Shown piece after piece: positions 1-8,057 of a stretch of 64,000 nucleotides of DNA. Positions within the stretch are counted from its first letter, which is position 1. The number at the start of each line of letters is the position of its first letter. A model generated the notes under the pieces. The model searched no databases, had not been told where the DNA came from, and worked only from the letters and a program-made list of their open reading frames with translations. The position numbers were made by a program, and so were the translations under genes. Source of the stretch: Lacimicrobium alkaliphilum. GTDB lineage: Bacteria > Pseudomonadota > Gammaproteobacteria > Enterobacterales > Alteromonadaceae. Where the stretch lies: positions 806,001 to 870,000 of the forward strand of contig NZ_CP013650.1 of assembly GCF_001466725.1 (NCBI RefSeq). The letters run 5' to 3'.

Positions 1-1345
1 GACTGACAGATTCATCCAGCGTTGATCCTTCGGGCAGAGACTGACGATAAAATGTCTGCAACAGAGTACCCTCTGCGATAAATTCCCCCCAACTGTTGTG
101 CAAGGGCAGGCTCAGAGTTGGTGCGAGATGCAGGCGGGTTGCTGATGGGCTGTCTTGCTCGCCATTTTCAAAATGGGCCAGTTCGGAATCAAATCTGAAC
201 CTGAGCAGCGAGGTCAGATCCTGATGATAATCCAGCTTCAGCTCCGGAATAGCACGGTAACTGTTTGGGTGGTTACCAATGATTTCGAAATCCCGTATCT
301 GTGCCGAAAAATTAAGCTTGTCCGAGAAGTACCAGAGTTGCAGATTCTGATTCAGGTGTGTATCGGCTCTGTTGTAAAAGTCTGAGCCCAGATCGACGAT
401 ATAGTTGTCGTCGCTGAGGCCATTGATCTCGGCGCTTACCTGCCAGTTTTCTGATAACTGTCCCTGATGCACAAAACGATAAAAATAACGGGCTTCGTCG
501 AGATCACTGCGACGGTCATCATGGAGATATTCGAGATCAAGCTGGCCATTGTGAGATTGGGTCAGATATCTGAATTCAGTTTTTAATTGCAGGCCCCGGT
601 CTGACATCAGGCGCGGAGAGAATGTGGCATCGTAATTGGGGGCAATATTCCAGTAATAGGGCTGTTCAAAGGCAACACCGACCCTATCCGAGCTGGAAAG
701 GGTCGGGAATAACAGACCAGTCTGGCGCTGTTCAGAGACCGGGAAGCTGAAATAGGGGAGGTATAGTATTGGTATACCACCCAGATAAAAACGAGTATTT
801 CTTGCTTCGCCCCAGATTTCATCGGGCGCCAGCGTAATGCTGCTGGCTTTTATTAACCAGTCTTCCTGACCTGCGGGACAAGTGGTAAAACTGACCTCTT
901 CCAGAGCAATTCCATACTGGTTGCTGATATCGATATGTTCTGCCTGACCACGGCCGACAAAGCCGAGCATCTGATATTCGGTGTTATCAAGTGACAGGCT
1001 ACCGGACGCCAGATCCAGGCCCATGTTGTCGCTGGTGATATAAATCTGGTTGTCAGTAAAGGCGATATCACCGCTGGCTCTGAGCTGACGGGCGGTTTTG
1101 TCTATCAGGGCCTGCTGAGCCCTGATATTGCCCTGTTTGCTTTGAATTTCCACATTCCCACTGAATTCTGCAAGCTTATCCTGTTGTATCTGCGCTTCTT
1201 TGGCCTTGACTCTGATGTCATTATTGCCTGGCAGAGCCTGACTACTGACCGACAATTCCGGGGGCACTAAACATAACTCTGTCTCTGCCCAGACGGCAGT
1301 ACAAAACAGCCCCAGAGGCAATAATGTAAAACGGGATAATTTCAT
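1..1345 (-). CDS. lptD: LPS-assembly protein LptD, N-terminal part (cut by window edge)
   Basis: The reverse strand is open from an ATG at 1345 to the window edge, giving the first 448 residues. The protein begins MKLSRFTLLPLGLFC with a signal peptide ending near AVWA, followed by a periplasmic OstA/LptA-like jellyroll (about residues 40-180, including NIRAQQALIDKTARQL and GNVEIQSK) and then the start of the outer-membrane barrel (PILYLPYFSFPVSEQRQTG, typical of LptD). LptD with LptE inserts lipopolysaccharide into the outer leaflet of the outer membrane. The divergent neighbour is djlA, as in E. coli, which supports the call. The C-terminal barrel lies outside the window. Confidence is high; no frameshift is seen in the visible part. 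Confidence 0.93.
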   Translation of the reverse strand, partial: MKLSRFTLLPLGLFCTAVWAETELCLVPPELSVSSQALPGNNDIRVKAKEAQIQQDKLAEFSGNVEIQSKQGNIRAQQALIDKTARQLRASGDIAFTDNQIYITSDNMGLDLASGSLSLDNTEYQMLGFVGRGQAEHIDISNQYGIALEEVSFTTCPAGQEDWLIKASSITLAPDEIWGEARNTRFYLGGIPILYLPYFSFPVSEQRQTGLLFPTLSSSDRVGVAFEQPYYWNIAPNYDATFSPRLMSDRGLQLKTEFRYLTQSHNGQLDLEYLHDDRRSDLDEARYFYRFVHQGQLSENWQVSAEINGLSDDNYIVDLGSDFYNRADTHLNQNLQLWYFSDKLNFSAQIRDFEIIGNHPNSYRAIPELKLDYHQDLTSLLRFRFDSELAHFENGEQDSPSATRLHLAPTLSLPLHNSWGEFIAEGTLLQTFYRQSLPEGSTLDESVS

Positions 1346-1577
1346 AAAGGCGCGGACGATGCTCGATAAACCCATCAGTGGCGAAAAGGCAATTTTAAGG
1401 GTTTCAGCCTGTTTTACCAGTAATATACCGAAGTTAGGTTAAAGTAGCGGATTTCACAGTCCTGCAATGATGGATAACTGGCACAGGGAAATTGGCGTCA
1501 GGAGAACTGATTGGGTATATTAGCCGCCGCAGTCAGTGGTGTGTTTGCACTTAAGCATTATCGTTAAGGAATCTTAT

Positions 1578-2444
1578 ATGCCCATTTGGGGAAAGGTGCT
1601 CGGTACTTTCTTTGGTTTTATGTTTGGTCGCATTCCTGGCGCCATCCTCGGTTTTATCGTCGGCCATTTGTTTGATCGTGGTTACAGCCAGGATTTTAAT
1701 CAGATGGGCGGTTTCGGGCGTTTTTTTGGCAAAGCCGACGATCTTAAGCGCCAGGCGGTATTCTTTCATGCCCTGTTTTCCTGCATGGGTCATGTAGCCA
1801 AAGCCAATGGTCAGGTGACCAGCGACGAGATTAAGATGGCTACGGCGCTGATGGATCAAATGGGCCTGAGCGGAGAAACCCGCAGCGAAGCCCAGCAGGC
1901 TTTCAGAGAGGGTAAAGCCGCAGATTTCCCCTTAAAACAAACCTTGCAGGAATTTCATCAGTCCTGCCATGGCCGCCGGGACATATTGCAGGTGTTTCTT
2001 GAGATCCTGATCCAGGCCGCCTACGCCGACGGTGGTCTGGATAGTGCTGAGCAGAAAGTGCTGGAAACCACTGCCAGCTATCTGGGCTTTCGTCAGCATG
2101 AGTTGCTGTATTTATTATCTGTTTATGAAGCGGAATTACGTTTCCGTACCCGCAGCCATCATCGGCGCAGTAGCAGTAGCAGTAGCAGAAGTGGTAGCGG
2201 GCCGAGGGGGCGAGGCACATACTCTGATGCCCAGAGTCTGAATGATGCCTATCAAATCCTTGGCGTGAAGAAAAGCGACGATATGGCGAAGATTAAAAAG
2301 GCCTATCGTAAGCTGATGAGCGAGAATCACCCCGATAAGCTGGTATCCAAAGGACTGCCCAAGCAGGCACTGGAGGTGGCTAAGACCAAAGCGCAGGATA
2401 TTCAGGCGGCCTATGAGCTGATTAAGAAGCACCGCGAAGGCTGA
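1578..2444 (+). CDS. djlA: Membrane-anchored DnaJ-like co-chaperone DjlA
   Basis: This 288-aa protein starts MPIWGKVLGTFFGFMFG. The ATG at 1578 is preferred over an in-frame start 42 bases upstream because AAGGA lies just before it and the family begins with this sequence. A single glycine-rich membrane segment (about 5-35) is followed by a TerB/DjlA-type helical domain (about 55-180) and a C-terminal J domain with the HPD motif at residues 251-253, which stimulates DnaK ATPase. Between them is a serine-rich linker encoded by an AGTAGC hexanucleotide repeat. It is divergent from lptD, as in enterobacteria. Its role is as a DnaK co-chaperone at the inner membrane; in E. coli it is linked to capsule (Rcs) signalling when overproduced. 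Confidence 0.93.
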   Translation: MPIWGKVLGTFFGFMFGRIPGAILGFIVGHLFDRGYSQDFNQMGGFGRFFGKADDLKRQAVFFHALFSCMGHVAKANGQVTSDEIKMATALMDQMGLSGETRSEAQQAFREGKAADFPLKQTLQEFHQSCHGRRDILQVFLEILIQAAYADGGLDSAEQKVLETTASYLGFRQHELLYLLSVYEAELRFRTRSHHRRSSSSSSRSGSGPRGRGTYSDAQSLNDAYQILGVKKSDDMAKIKKAYRKLMSENHPDKLVSKGLPKQALEVAKTKAQDIQAAYELIKKHREG

Positions 2445-2516
2445 GGTTTACATCATCACACGACCATCATCTTTCACCACATAGTCGCATAGAGCGCAAA
2501 GGTTTTAATGGTTTCT

Positions 2517-2553
2517 GTCATGCCCGAATGTTGTTGTCGGGCATACAGCGACC
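2517..2553. repeat. Hairpin repeat type A (TGCCCGA/TCGGGCA)
   Basis: A short inverted repeat with arms TGCCCGA and TCGGGCA sits between djlA and the cyclophilin gene. Its outer part reads GTCATGCCCGA, and it closes with CAGCGACC. Related copies occur at 2871-2907, 21807-21843 and 28641-28678. All are intergenic. Confidence 0.7.
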
Positions 2554-2570
2554 TTTGACAAAAGCTATTT

Positions 2571-2680
2571 AACCGCAGAGCCACAGAGAATAGATTAACG
2601 GTTCAGGACTCTGCGAGATCTTCAGCATTTATCTTTTGTGATCTCGCAAAGGCGCCAAGCCGCAGAGATTTCGATGGTTA
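2571..2680. repeat. Dispersed ACCACAGAG-family repeat, degenerate copy
   Basis: This copy begins AACCGCAGAGCCACAGAG and later carries the alternate form GATCTCGCAAAGGCGCCAAG and CCGCAGAG. It belongs to the intergenic repeat family whose better copies are at 28549-28624 and 28762-28838. The 580-bp gap between djlA and the cyclophilin gene consists almost entirely of such repeats; no credible gene was seen there. Confidence 0.6.
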
Positions 2681-2830
2681 AACGCTTTGACACCCTTCGT
2701 GTTTTTCGTGCCTTTCGTGGTCAAAAGCTTTTAAACCACCACACGACCAAAGTGTCGGGAACACGTGGAACACAGAAGGTTGGCTTACGTAGCGCAGGAC
2801 AGCGCGAAGTAAAAGCACGAACCCCGTTGA

Positions 2831-2907
2831 GGCACTGGGTTCCCGCCAACAACACGCAGGAACGACGGCCGGTCATGCCCGAGTGCCGTTGTCGGGCATC
2901 TAGTGAC
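2831..2907 (-). repeat. Composite two-hairpin repeat (type B + type A)
   Basis: Hairpin B (GGTTCCCGCC ... GGAACGAC, 2831-2866) is followed directly by hairpin A (GGTCATGCCCGA ... TCGGGCAT, 2871-2907). The same pair occurs at 28641-28718 in the opposite orientation and aligns along its whole length with few mismatches, so the pair behaves as one dispersed unit. Confidence 0.75.
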
Positions 2908-2926
2908 TTTTGCGTAAGGCTAAATT

Positions 2927-2991
2927 CAACACAGAGAAGTATGGGGGATTAGATCATTAATACCTCTGTGTCCTTTGTGCCTCTGTGGTGA
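2927..2991. repeat. Dispersed ACCACAGAG-family repeat
   Basis: The left arm is CAACACAGAGAAG and the right arm is TGTGTCCTTTGTGCC followed by TCTGTGGTG, with the shared central stretch GGGGATTAGATC. It ends just before the stop of the convergently placed cyclophilin gene. Confidence 0.75.
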
Positions 2992-3025
2992 TAAATATTA
3001 TATTTTTCCGGAATATCAGTGCATT

Positions 3026-3619
3026 TCAGAATTGCGGTGGCAATATCGTGGCTTTTTTCAGTATCACAGGCTCTATCGGCACATCGGGCCAGCCAAAGGT
3101 CTCGTGCACATCGGTTTCTACGGCGGCAATCTTATCCAGCACGTCCATGCCTTCGGTAACCCGGCCAAATACCGCATAACCCCATTTTCTGCCGGGATCC
3201 AGACTGTCATTGTCATTCATATTGAAGAAAAACTGCCTGCCGGCTGAGTGCGGATCGTTCTCTCTGGCCATGGCCAGGGTATAGCGTTCGTTCTTATTGC
3301 CGTTGCCGGACTCGTTGAAGATGGTGCGAATCGTCGGTTTGCTGTTAAATTCACTGTCATAACCACCGCCCTGAACCACAAAATCTTTGATAACTCTGTG
3401 GAAAATGGTGTCTTCATAGCTGCGCTTGGACACATAAAGTAAAAAGTTATTGGTGGTGATAGGGGCTTTGATCCGATCCAGCTCTACCACGATATCGCCC
3501 ATGCTGGTTTCCAGCTTAACCCTGGGGAAAAGGTTATCAGGCTGAATCTTGGCGCCTTCATCTTTGGCCATCACGCCAATGGATACCAGTGTCATAAAAG
3601 CAATAAGCCAGGTTTTCAT
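3026..3619 (-). CDS. Periplasmic peptidyl-prolyl cis-trans isomerase (cyclophilin type)
   Basis: This 197-aa protein has a signal peptide (MKTWLIAFMTLVSIGVMA) and a single cyclophilin domain. Core motifs are VKLETSMGDIVVELD, FHRVIKDFVVQGGG (catalytic Arg in FHRV), AMARENDPHSAGRQFFFN (Gln/Phe of the proline pocket) and GYAVFGRVTEGMDVLDKI. It would isomerise prolyl bonds during folding of exported proteins and corresponds to the PpiA type of proteobacteria. It is followed closely on the same strand by rlmG upstream (31 bp), so the two may be co-transcribed. The family call is certain; the exact orthologue (PpiA versus a paralogue) is less so. Confidence 0.9.
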   Translation of the reverse strand: MKTWLIAFMTLVSIGVMAKDEGAKIQPDNLFPRVKLETSMGDIVVELDRIKAPITTNNFLLYVSKRSYEDTIFHRVIKDFVVQGGGYDSEFNSKPTIRTIFNESGNGNKNERYTLAMARENDPHSAGRQFFFNMNDNDSLDPGRKWGYAVFGRVTEGMDVLDKIAAVETDVHETFGWPDVPIEPVILKKATILPPQF

Positions 3620-3649
3620 AGGGCTCCTTCTGGGGCTTGATAGCCGCGG

Positions 3650-4777
3650 TTATCTTCTGATGGCTGATAAGATACTGAATTTATTATTTGCTGCAACCTG
3701 ATGATAGCCGCCAAACAAGCGTTTCAGTTTGTGATGATAGTCCAGGTGGCGATTGCCGATAATTCTCAGCTCGCCACCCGGGTACAGGCAATCTCTGGCC
3801 TGTTTAAACATCTGCCAGGCAACATGATCGGTGATGCGCTGTTGCTGATGAAAGGGCGGATTGCAGAGGATTATATGGGCCTTTGCTGTTTTAATCTGGT
3901 CAAGACAATTGCTGACAACAAATGTACATCGGCGTAAGTGTTCAGGCAGATTATGTGCAACATTCTGACTCGCCGAGGCCACCGCCATAAAAGACTCATC
4001 CACGAATGAGACTTCATCCGGCGAGGCTGAACAGAGCATGGCCATGCCCAGAACCCCATTTCCGCAACCCAGATCAATCACCTTTTTTCCCTGCGCTTCA
4101 GGCAGGTGCTTAAGCATAAAGCGGGCGCCGATATCCAGTTGCTGGCGGGCAAATACATTGGCATGATTGTGTATCAGCCAGTTCATATCTGGCATTTTCC
4201 AGCAGGTAGGATAGGGTGAAAGCAGGTGTTTATTCTCTTGTGGCTGGCAAAATATCAGCCTGGCTTTTTTCTTTGCCAGTGAAGTGGTAACTGGTCCCAG
4301 GTATTTTTCGAACAGAGCCAGGGTTGAAGAATGAATCTGGTTAACCCTGGCACCAGCGATAATACGTGTTCGCGGGGTAGTTGCAGATTGCAGCTGGCAA
4401 AGCTGATGTTCAAGTAATGCCAGAGTTCTGGGGATTTTAATCAGCACCAGATCCGGGTTTTCGGCAGGTATGCTCAGACTATCAAAGAACTGCACACTGT
4501 CTGGTGCCAGGTTGTTGATGTTGAGGTTTTGCCGGCACGCCAATTGTGACACCAGTGAGTCTCCTATCCACCTTGGGGTGTGATCTGCCAAAGCGCAACA
4601 CAGGGCTCCACAATCATCATTCAGGATCCATATTTTCAGATTGCCAGATTCAGCTGTGAGCTGCCCGAGCATATATTCATCGGCGGCATCCCAGGCCTGC
4701 TCGCTTTTGTGTTGGGATTCGGCCGGATAGCGATAAAGTTCAAGGGCCTTATCTGTTAGGATCAATCTGGTATTCAT
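3650..4777 (-). CDS. rlmG: 23S rRNA (guanine(1835)-N2)-methyltransferase RlmG
   Basis: The ATG at 4777 gives a 375-aa protein (MNTRLILTDKALELYRYP), the expected length; an in-frame start 60 bases upstream would run into the divergent gene and is less likely. There is an N-terminal degenerate methyltransferase-like half and a C-terminal Rossmann methyltransferase half with the SAM motif VIDLGCGNGVLG (about 233-244) and the catalytic NPPF (306-309) followed by HQQQRITDHVAW, which is typical of RlmG/RsmC. It methylates G1835 of 23S rRNA. It is divergent from the AlkB-like gene with only 24 bp between starts. Confidence 0.92.
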   Translation of the reverse strand: MNTRLILTDKALELYRYPAESQHKSEQAWDAADEYMLGQLTAESGNLKIWILNDDCGALCCALADHTPRWIGDSLVSQLACRQNLNINNLAPDSVQFFDSLSIPAENPDLVLIKIPRTLALLEHQLCQLQSATTPRTRIIAGARVNQIHSSTLALFEKYLGPVTTSLAKKKARLIFCQPQENKHLLSPYPTCWKMPDMNWLIHNHANVFARQQLDIGARFMLKHLPEAQGKKVIDLGCGNGVLGMAMLCSASPDEVSFVDESFMAVASASQNVAHNLPEHLRRCTFVVSNCLDQIKTAKAHIILCNPPFHQQQRITDHVAWQMFKQARDCLYPGGELRIIGNRHLDYHHKLKRLFGGYHQVAANNKFSILSAIRR

Positions 4778-4801
4778 TGAGGTCAAGGTTCCACAGCGAT
4801 A

Positions 4802-5413
4802 ATGCAAAATGATTTGTTCGGTCAACAGGATATCCAACTGGCAGATGCCGATTTAAGTTATGTGCCCGATTTTCTTTCTGTGAGCGAGGCAGATGCCCTG
4901 TTGGCTGTTCTGAGAGGCACACTTGCCTGGCGTCAGGATAGTATCAGAATTTACGGCCGGGAAGTTAAAATCCCCCGCCTGCAAGCCTGGTATGGTGACC
5001 CGGAAGCACAATATCGTTATTCCGGGCTGGATATGCGCCCTTTGCCCTGGACTGAGGAATTGCGGGAACTGAAAATGACTTGTGAACAGTTCACGGGCAG
5101 CCGTTTTAATGCCGTGCTGGCTAATTATTACCGGGATGGAGCAGATGGTATGGGCTGGCACGCCGATGACGAACCAGAGTTAGGTACCAGCCCGGTGATT
5201 GCCTCCGTGAGTCTGGGGCAGCGCCGTAATATGGATTTCAGACACCGTCATAATGGGGAAAAGTACCGTATCAGACTTGGCCATGGTAGTTTGCTGGTGA
5301 TGGCGGGCCTGACCCAGCAATACTGGCAACATGCTCTGCCGAAAAGCCGCAAGGCCATGGATGACAGGATAAATCTGACTTTTCGACGGATTATTCACCC
5401 AACTCAGAGATGA
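4802..5413 (+). CDS. AlkB-like 2-oxoglutarate/Fe(II) dioxygenase
   Basis: This 203-aa protein fits the AlkB/ALKBH2 family. The iron ligands are visible as H120-x-D122 (GWHADDEPELG) and H177 (YWQHALPKS), and the 2-oxoglutarate-binding arginines as R189 and R195 (DDRINLTFRRI). The substrate-side segment KIPRLQAWYGD also matches the family. It probably repairs alkylated bases by oxidative demethylation. It is divergent from rlmG, so its promoter must lie within or just inside the other gene's leader. DNA rather than RNA or protein as substrate is inferred from similarity to ALKBH2-type proteins. Confidence 0.9.
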   Translation: MQNDLFGQQDIQLADADLSYVPDFLSVSEADALLAVLRGTLAWRQDSIRIYGREVKIPRLQAWYGDPEAQYRYSGLDMRPLPWTEELRELKMTCEQFTGSRFNAVLANYYRDGADGMGWHADDEPELGTSPVIASVSLGQRRNMDFRHRHNGEKYRIRLGHGSLLVMAGLTQQYWQHALPKSRKAMDDRINLTFRRIIHPTQR

Positions 5414-5694
5414 GTTGTCAAGCCCATGATATTTAATAATATTTTTTGAATACTCCGGGCCATTGGAATACAGTCAGGTAATCACTTCTAGTTATAGATG
5501 ATGGAGTTGTTTTCATATAAAAATATATATCGGGGGCTCAGTAAGTTAGTATAAAGCCAGTGATTTATTTGCCAGTCAGACCTTGTTAAGCCACCGCAGA
5601 TGACTAAATTTAGTCTGAGCGTAGCGTAAAATTTCGGGGATTAGCGCTGCTCTGCAACCATGCACACAGCCCAACAAGGGAAAGAGGAAAGTTG
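5414..5694. other. Intergenic region upstream of bolA
   Basis: About 280 bp without a gene. It contains an AT-rich stretch (5515-5530) and, near 5612-5650, a sequence (GAGCGTAGCGTAAAATTTCG) loosely resembling the dispersed AAGCGAAGCGGAATACGGGG repeat. AAAGAGGAAA just before 5695 serves as the bolA ribosome binding site. Nothing else was recognised. Confidence 0.5.
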
Positions 5695-6018
5695 ATGAAT
5701 ATTCAGTCCAGAATCGAAGAAAAATTACTCAGTCATTTTGATCCTGCTTATCTGGAAGTGGTGAATGAGAGTCATCAGCACAATGTACCGACAGGCTCAG
5801 AAACCCACTTCAAGGTTGTGCTGGTATCACCTTCTTTTAGTGGTGAGCGCCTGATTAATCGCCACCGGGCGGTGAATGCGGTTCTGCGGGATGAATTGGC
5901 CGATCATATCCATGCATTGGCGCTGCACACCTACACTGACAGTGAGTGGCGGGGTTTGTATGGCGGGGCGCCTGATTCGCCCGATTGCCTGGGCGGATTA
6001 AAGCGCAAAGCCTCCTGA
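5695..6018 (+). CDS. bolA: BolA family protein
   Basis: This 107-aa protein starts [15 protein letters not shown]. The ATG at 5695 follows AGAGGAAAG, and an overlapping TTG three bases upstream is disfavoured. The class II KH-like BolA fold is recognisable: [21 protein letters not shown], then [17 protein letters not shown] and [13 protein letters not shown]. The conserved histidines (HQHN and the C-terminal HALALH) are those that in BolA proteins co-ordinate a [2Fe-2S] cluster with monothiol glutaredoxins. It is likely a regulator of morphology and iron-sulfur homeostasis. A strong hairpin follows at 6030-6060. Confidence 0.9.
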   Translation: MNIQSRIEEKLLSHFDPAYLEVVNESHQHNVPTGSETHFKVVLVSPSFSGERLINRHRAVNAVLRDELADHIHALALHTYTDSEWRGLYGGAPDSPDCLGGLKRKAS

Positions 6019-6029
6019 GTGATATCGTT

Positions 6030-6060
6030 CACTGCTGTTGTCCTTTGAGCAACAGCAGTG
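6030..6060 (+). terminator. Hairpin after bolA
   Basis: Perfect 11-bp arms (CACTGCTGTTG ... CAACAGCAGTG) lie 11 bp after the bolA stop. The downstream run is CCTTTCCCC rather than a clean U-tract, so it may be a weak or factor-assisted terminator. A GTG inside it that opens the dctQ frame is therefore unlikely to be a start. Confidence 0.5.
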
Positions 6061-6162
6061 CCTTTCCCCGTCCTGCTGGCCTTTCTTTATTGTTGCCATT
6101 CCAATTCAGTGAATATTTTGTTAAAAGCTAACAAAATACTAAAAGTAAGAGCGCTTCCTTCC

Positions 6163-6672
6163 TTGTTGTATCAACGTTGCTCAATAATTATCAACCAGTT
6201 CAATGATCTGCTGTGTAAGCTGGTCAGTTGGCTGACCTTACTGATGGTGCTGCTGGTGTTTACCATCGTCGTGCTCAGATATGGTTTTAATCTGGGCTGG
6301 ATAGCCATGCAGGAGTCAGCTTTATATCTGCACGCCATGGTGTTTCTGTTGGGTGCAGCCCATACCCTGAAGGCCGATGAGCATGTCAGAGTGGATATTT
6401 TTTATCGTAAGGCGTCACCCCGGCGCCAGGCCTGGGTCGATATACTCGGCACTTTGCTGCTGTTGATACCGGTGAATCTTTATATTCTCATTATTAGCTG
6501 GGATTATGCGGCCAAATCCTGGGGACTGTTGGAGGGCTCCGGAGAGGCCGGAGGCTTGCCACTGGTTTTTGTTCTTAAGTCTTTGATCCCGTTATTTGCT
6601 CTGACTATGCTGCTACAGGGCATTGCGCAGATACTGACGAAGCTCCCGTTACTCAACACAGGTGAACACTGA
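6163..6672 (+). CDS. dctQ: TRAP transporter small permease subunit (DctQ)
   Basis: The protein has four predicted membrane helices: LLCKLVSWLTLLMVLLVFTI followed by VVLRYGF, then ALYLHAMVFLLGAA, the helix around VDILGTLLLLIPVNLYILII, and VFVLKSLIPLFALTMLLQ. The motifs ESALYLHAMVFLLGAAHTLKADEHVRVDIFY are characteristic of DctQ. The start is uncertain: the frame opens at a GTG at 6058 inside a hairpin. The TTG codons at 6163 and 6166 give a normal DctQ N-terminus of about 169 residues, and a GTG at 6109 is an alternative. Its stop overlaps the start of dctM (TGATG). It is the small membrane subunit of a Na+-driven tripartite periplasmic transporter. Confidence 0.85.
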   Translation: MLYQRCSIIINQFNDLLCKLVSWLTLLMVLLVFTIVVLRYGFNLGWIAMQESALYLHAMVFLLGAAHTLKADEHVRVDIFYRKASPRRQAWVDILGTLLLLIPVNLYILIISWDYAAKSWGLLEGSGEAGGLPLVFVLKSLIPLFALTMLLQGIAQILTKLPLLNTGEH

Positions 6673-8042
6673 TGGAATGGCTGGCATTGGTGATGTTTGT
6701 GCTGGTTTGCCTGGTACTGATGCTCGGCTATCCGGTGGCCTACTCTCTGGCAGGTACGGCACTGATTTTTGCCGCAGTATGCTCTTTATTCGGGGCATTC
6801 GATATGGCTTATCTGAGTGCGTTGCCAAGCCGGATTTACGGCATAATGACCAATCAGACTCTGTTGGCTGTGCCTTTGTTCGTGTTTATGGGTGTGATGC
6901 TGGAAAAGTCCAGGGTTGCTGAGCAGTTATTAACTGCCATGGGGCAGGTGTTTGGTCGCTATCGGGCGGGACTGGCAGTTTCTGTGATCCTGGTCGGTAT
7001 GTTAATGGCCGCCAGCACCGGCATTGTGGGTGCAACGGTGGTCACCATGGGCTTGTTGTCTCTGCCTACAATGCTTGAGCGGGGTTATTCACCAGCACTG
7101 GCTACCGGCAGTATCTGTGCCACCGGCACTCTGGGGCAGATTATTCCGCCCTCTATCGCGCTGGTGCTGCTGGGGGATGTGTTATCCAGTGCTTATCAGC
7201 GTGCGCAGCTGAATATGGGGATTTTCTCACCGGAATCGGTATCGGTGGGGGATTTGTTTGTCGGCGCCCTGATCCCGGGCCTGATACTGGTGGTGATGTA
7301 TCTGCTCTATGTATTAGGGCTGGGCTTCTTCAGACCACAGTCAGTGCGAAAAGATCAACCTGAGCAACCCCGGAGGCTCGGCATTTTGCCATTGTTGCGG
7401 GCGCTGATGCCGCCGTTGATTCTAATGGTACTGGTATTGGGCTCGATTTTACTGGGGCTCGCCACACCCACAGAAGCCGCCGGAGTAGGGGCTTTAGGTG
7501 CACTGTTGCTGGCCATGTTCAGCCGTCAGTTGTCACTTAAGCGATTGCAGGAGGTGATGTTAAACACCACCAAAGTCACGGCCATGGTGTTTTTGATCCT
7601 CATCGGCGCGTCGGTATTTTCACTGGTGTTCAGAGGCTTAGGTGGTGAAACCCTGATCGAGGATTTCTTTACCGGTTTGCCGGGCGGTGTGTTCAGCGCC
7701 ATGTTAGTGGTGATGCTGGTGATTTTCCTGCTCGGTTTTATTCTCGATTTTATTGAAATCACCTTTGTGGTGGTGCCCATAGTCGGACCGGTATTGTTAA
7801 TGATGGGGGTGGATCCTGTGTGGCTGGGAATTATGATTGCCATTAACCTGCAAACCTCCTTTTTAACCCCACCCTTTGGTTTTGCGCTGTTCTATCTGCG
7901 TGGTGTGGCCCCTGAAAGTGTCAGAACATCGGATATGTATCGTGGGGTCATCCCCTTTATTATCCTGCAACTGTTACTATTGGCAGGCTTGGCCCTCTGG
8001 CCTGAGTTAGCCACCTGGTTGCCTGATAAAATCTATAGCTGA
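6672..8042 (+). CDS. dctM: TRAP transporter large permease subunit (DctM)
   Basis: This 456-aa, roughly 12-helix protein begins MEWLALVMFVLVCLVLML and carries DctM signatures such as SLLTMLERGYSP-like LPTMLERGYSPALATGS, GTLGQIIPPSIALVL and INLQTSFLTPPFGFALFYL. It forms the ion-coupled translocation channel with DctQ. Start and stop overlap the neighbours closely (one-base overlap with dctQ, 15 bp to the binding-protein gene), indicating one operon. Several charged periplasmic/cytoplasmic loop residues (RPQSVRKDQPEQPRR) make the central loop longer than in minimal members. Confidence 0.92.
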   Translation: MEWLALVMFVLVCLVLMLGYPVAYSLAGTALIFAAVCSLFGAFDMAYLSALPSRIYGIMTNQTLLAVPLFVFMGVMLEKSRVAEQLLTAMGQVFGRYRAGLAVSVILVGMLMAASTGIVGATVVTMGLLSLPTMLERGYSPALATGSICATGTLGQIIPPSIALVLLGDVLSSAYQRAQLNMGIFSPESVSVGDLFVGALIPGLILVVMYLLYVLGLGFFRPQSVRKDQPEQPRRLGILPLLRALMPPLILMVLVLGSILLGLATPTEAAGVGALGALLLAMFSRQLSLKRLQEVMLNTTKVTAMVFLILIGASVFSLVFRGLGGETLIEDFFTGLPGGVFSAMLVVMLVIFLLGFILDFIEITFVVVPIVGPVLLMMGVDPVWLGIMIAINLQTSFLTPPFGFALFYLRGVAPESVRTSDMYRGVIPFIILQLLLLAGLALWPELATWLPDKIYS

Positions 8043-8057
8043 AACAAGGAGTAAGTC

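Noticed and set aside
2638..2952. 104-codon frame in the gap after djlA
   Set aside because: It is made up of repeat sequence (hairpins A and B and ACCACAGAG copies) with no coding character.
6058..6162. N-terminal extension of DctQ from the GTG at 6058
   Set aside because: The GTG lies in the stem of a hairpin and the extra 35 residues do not resemble a DctQ N-terminus.
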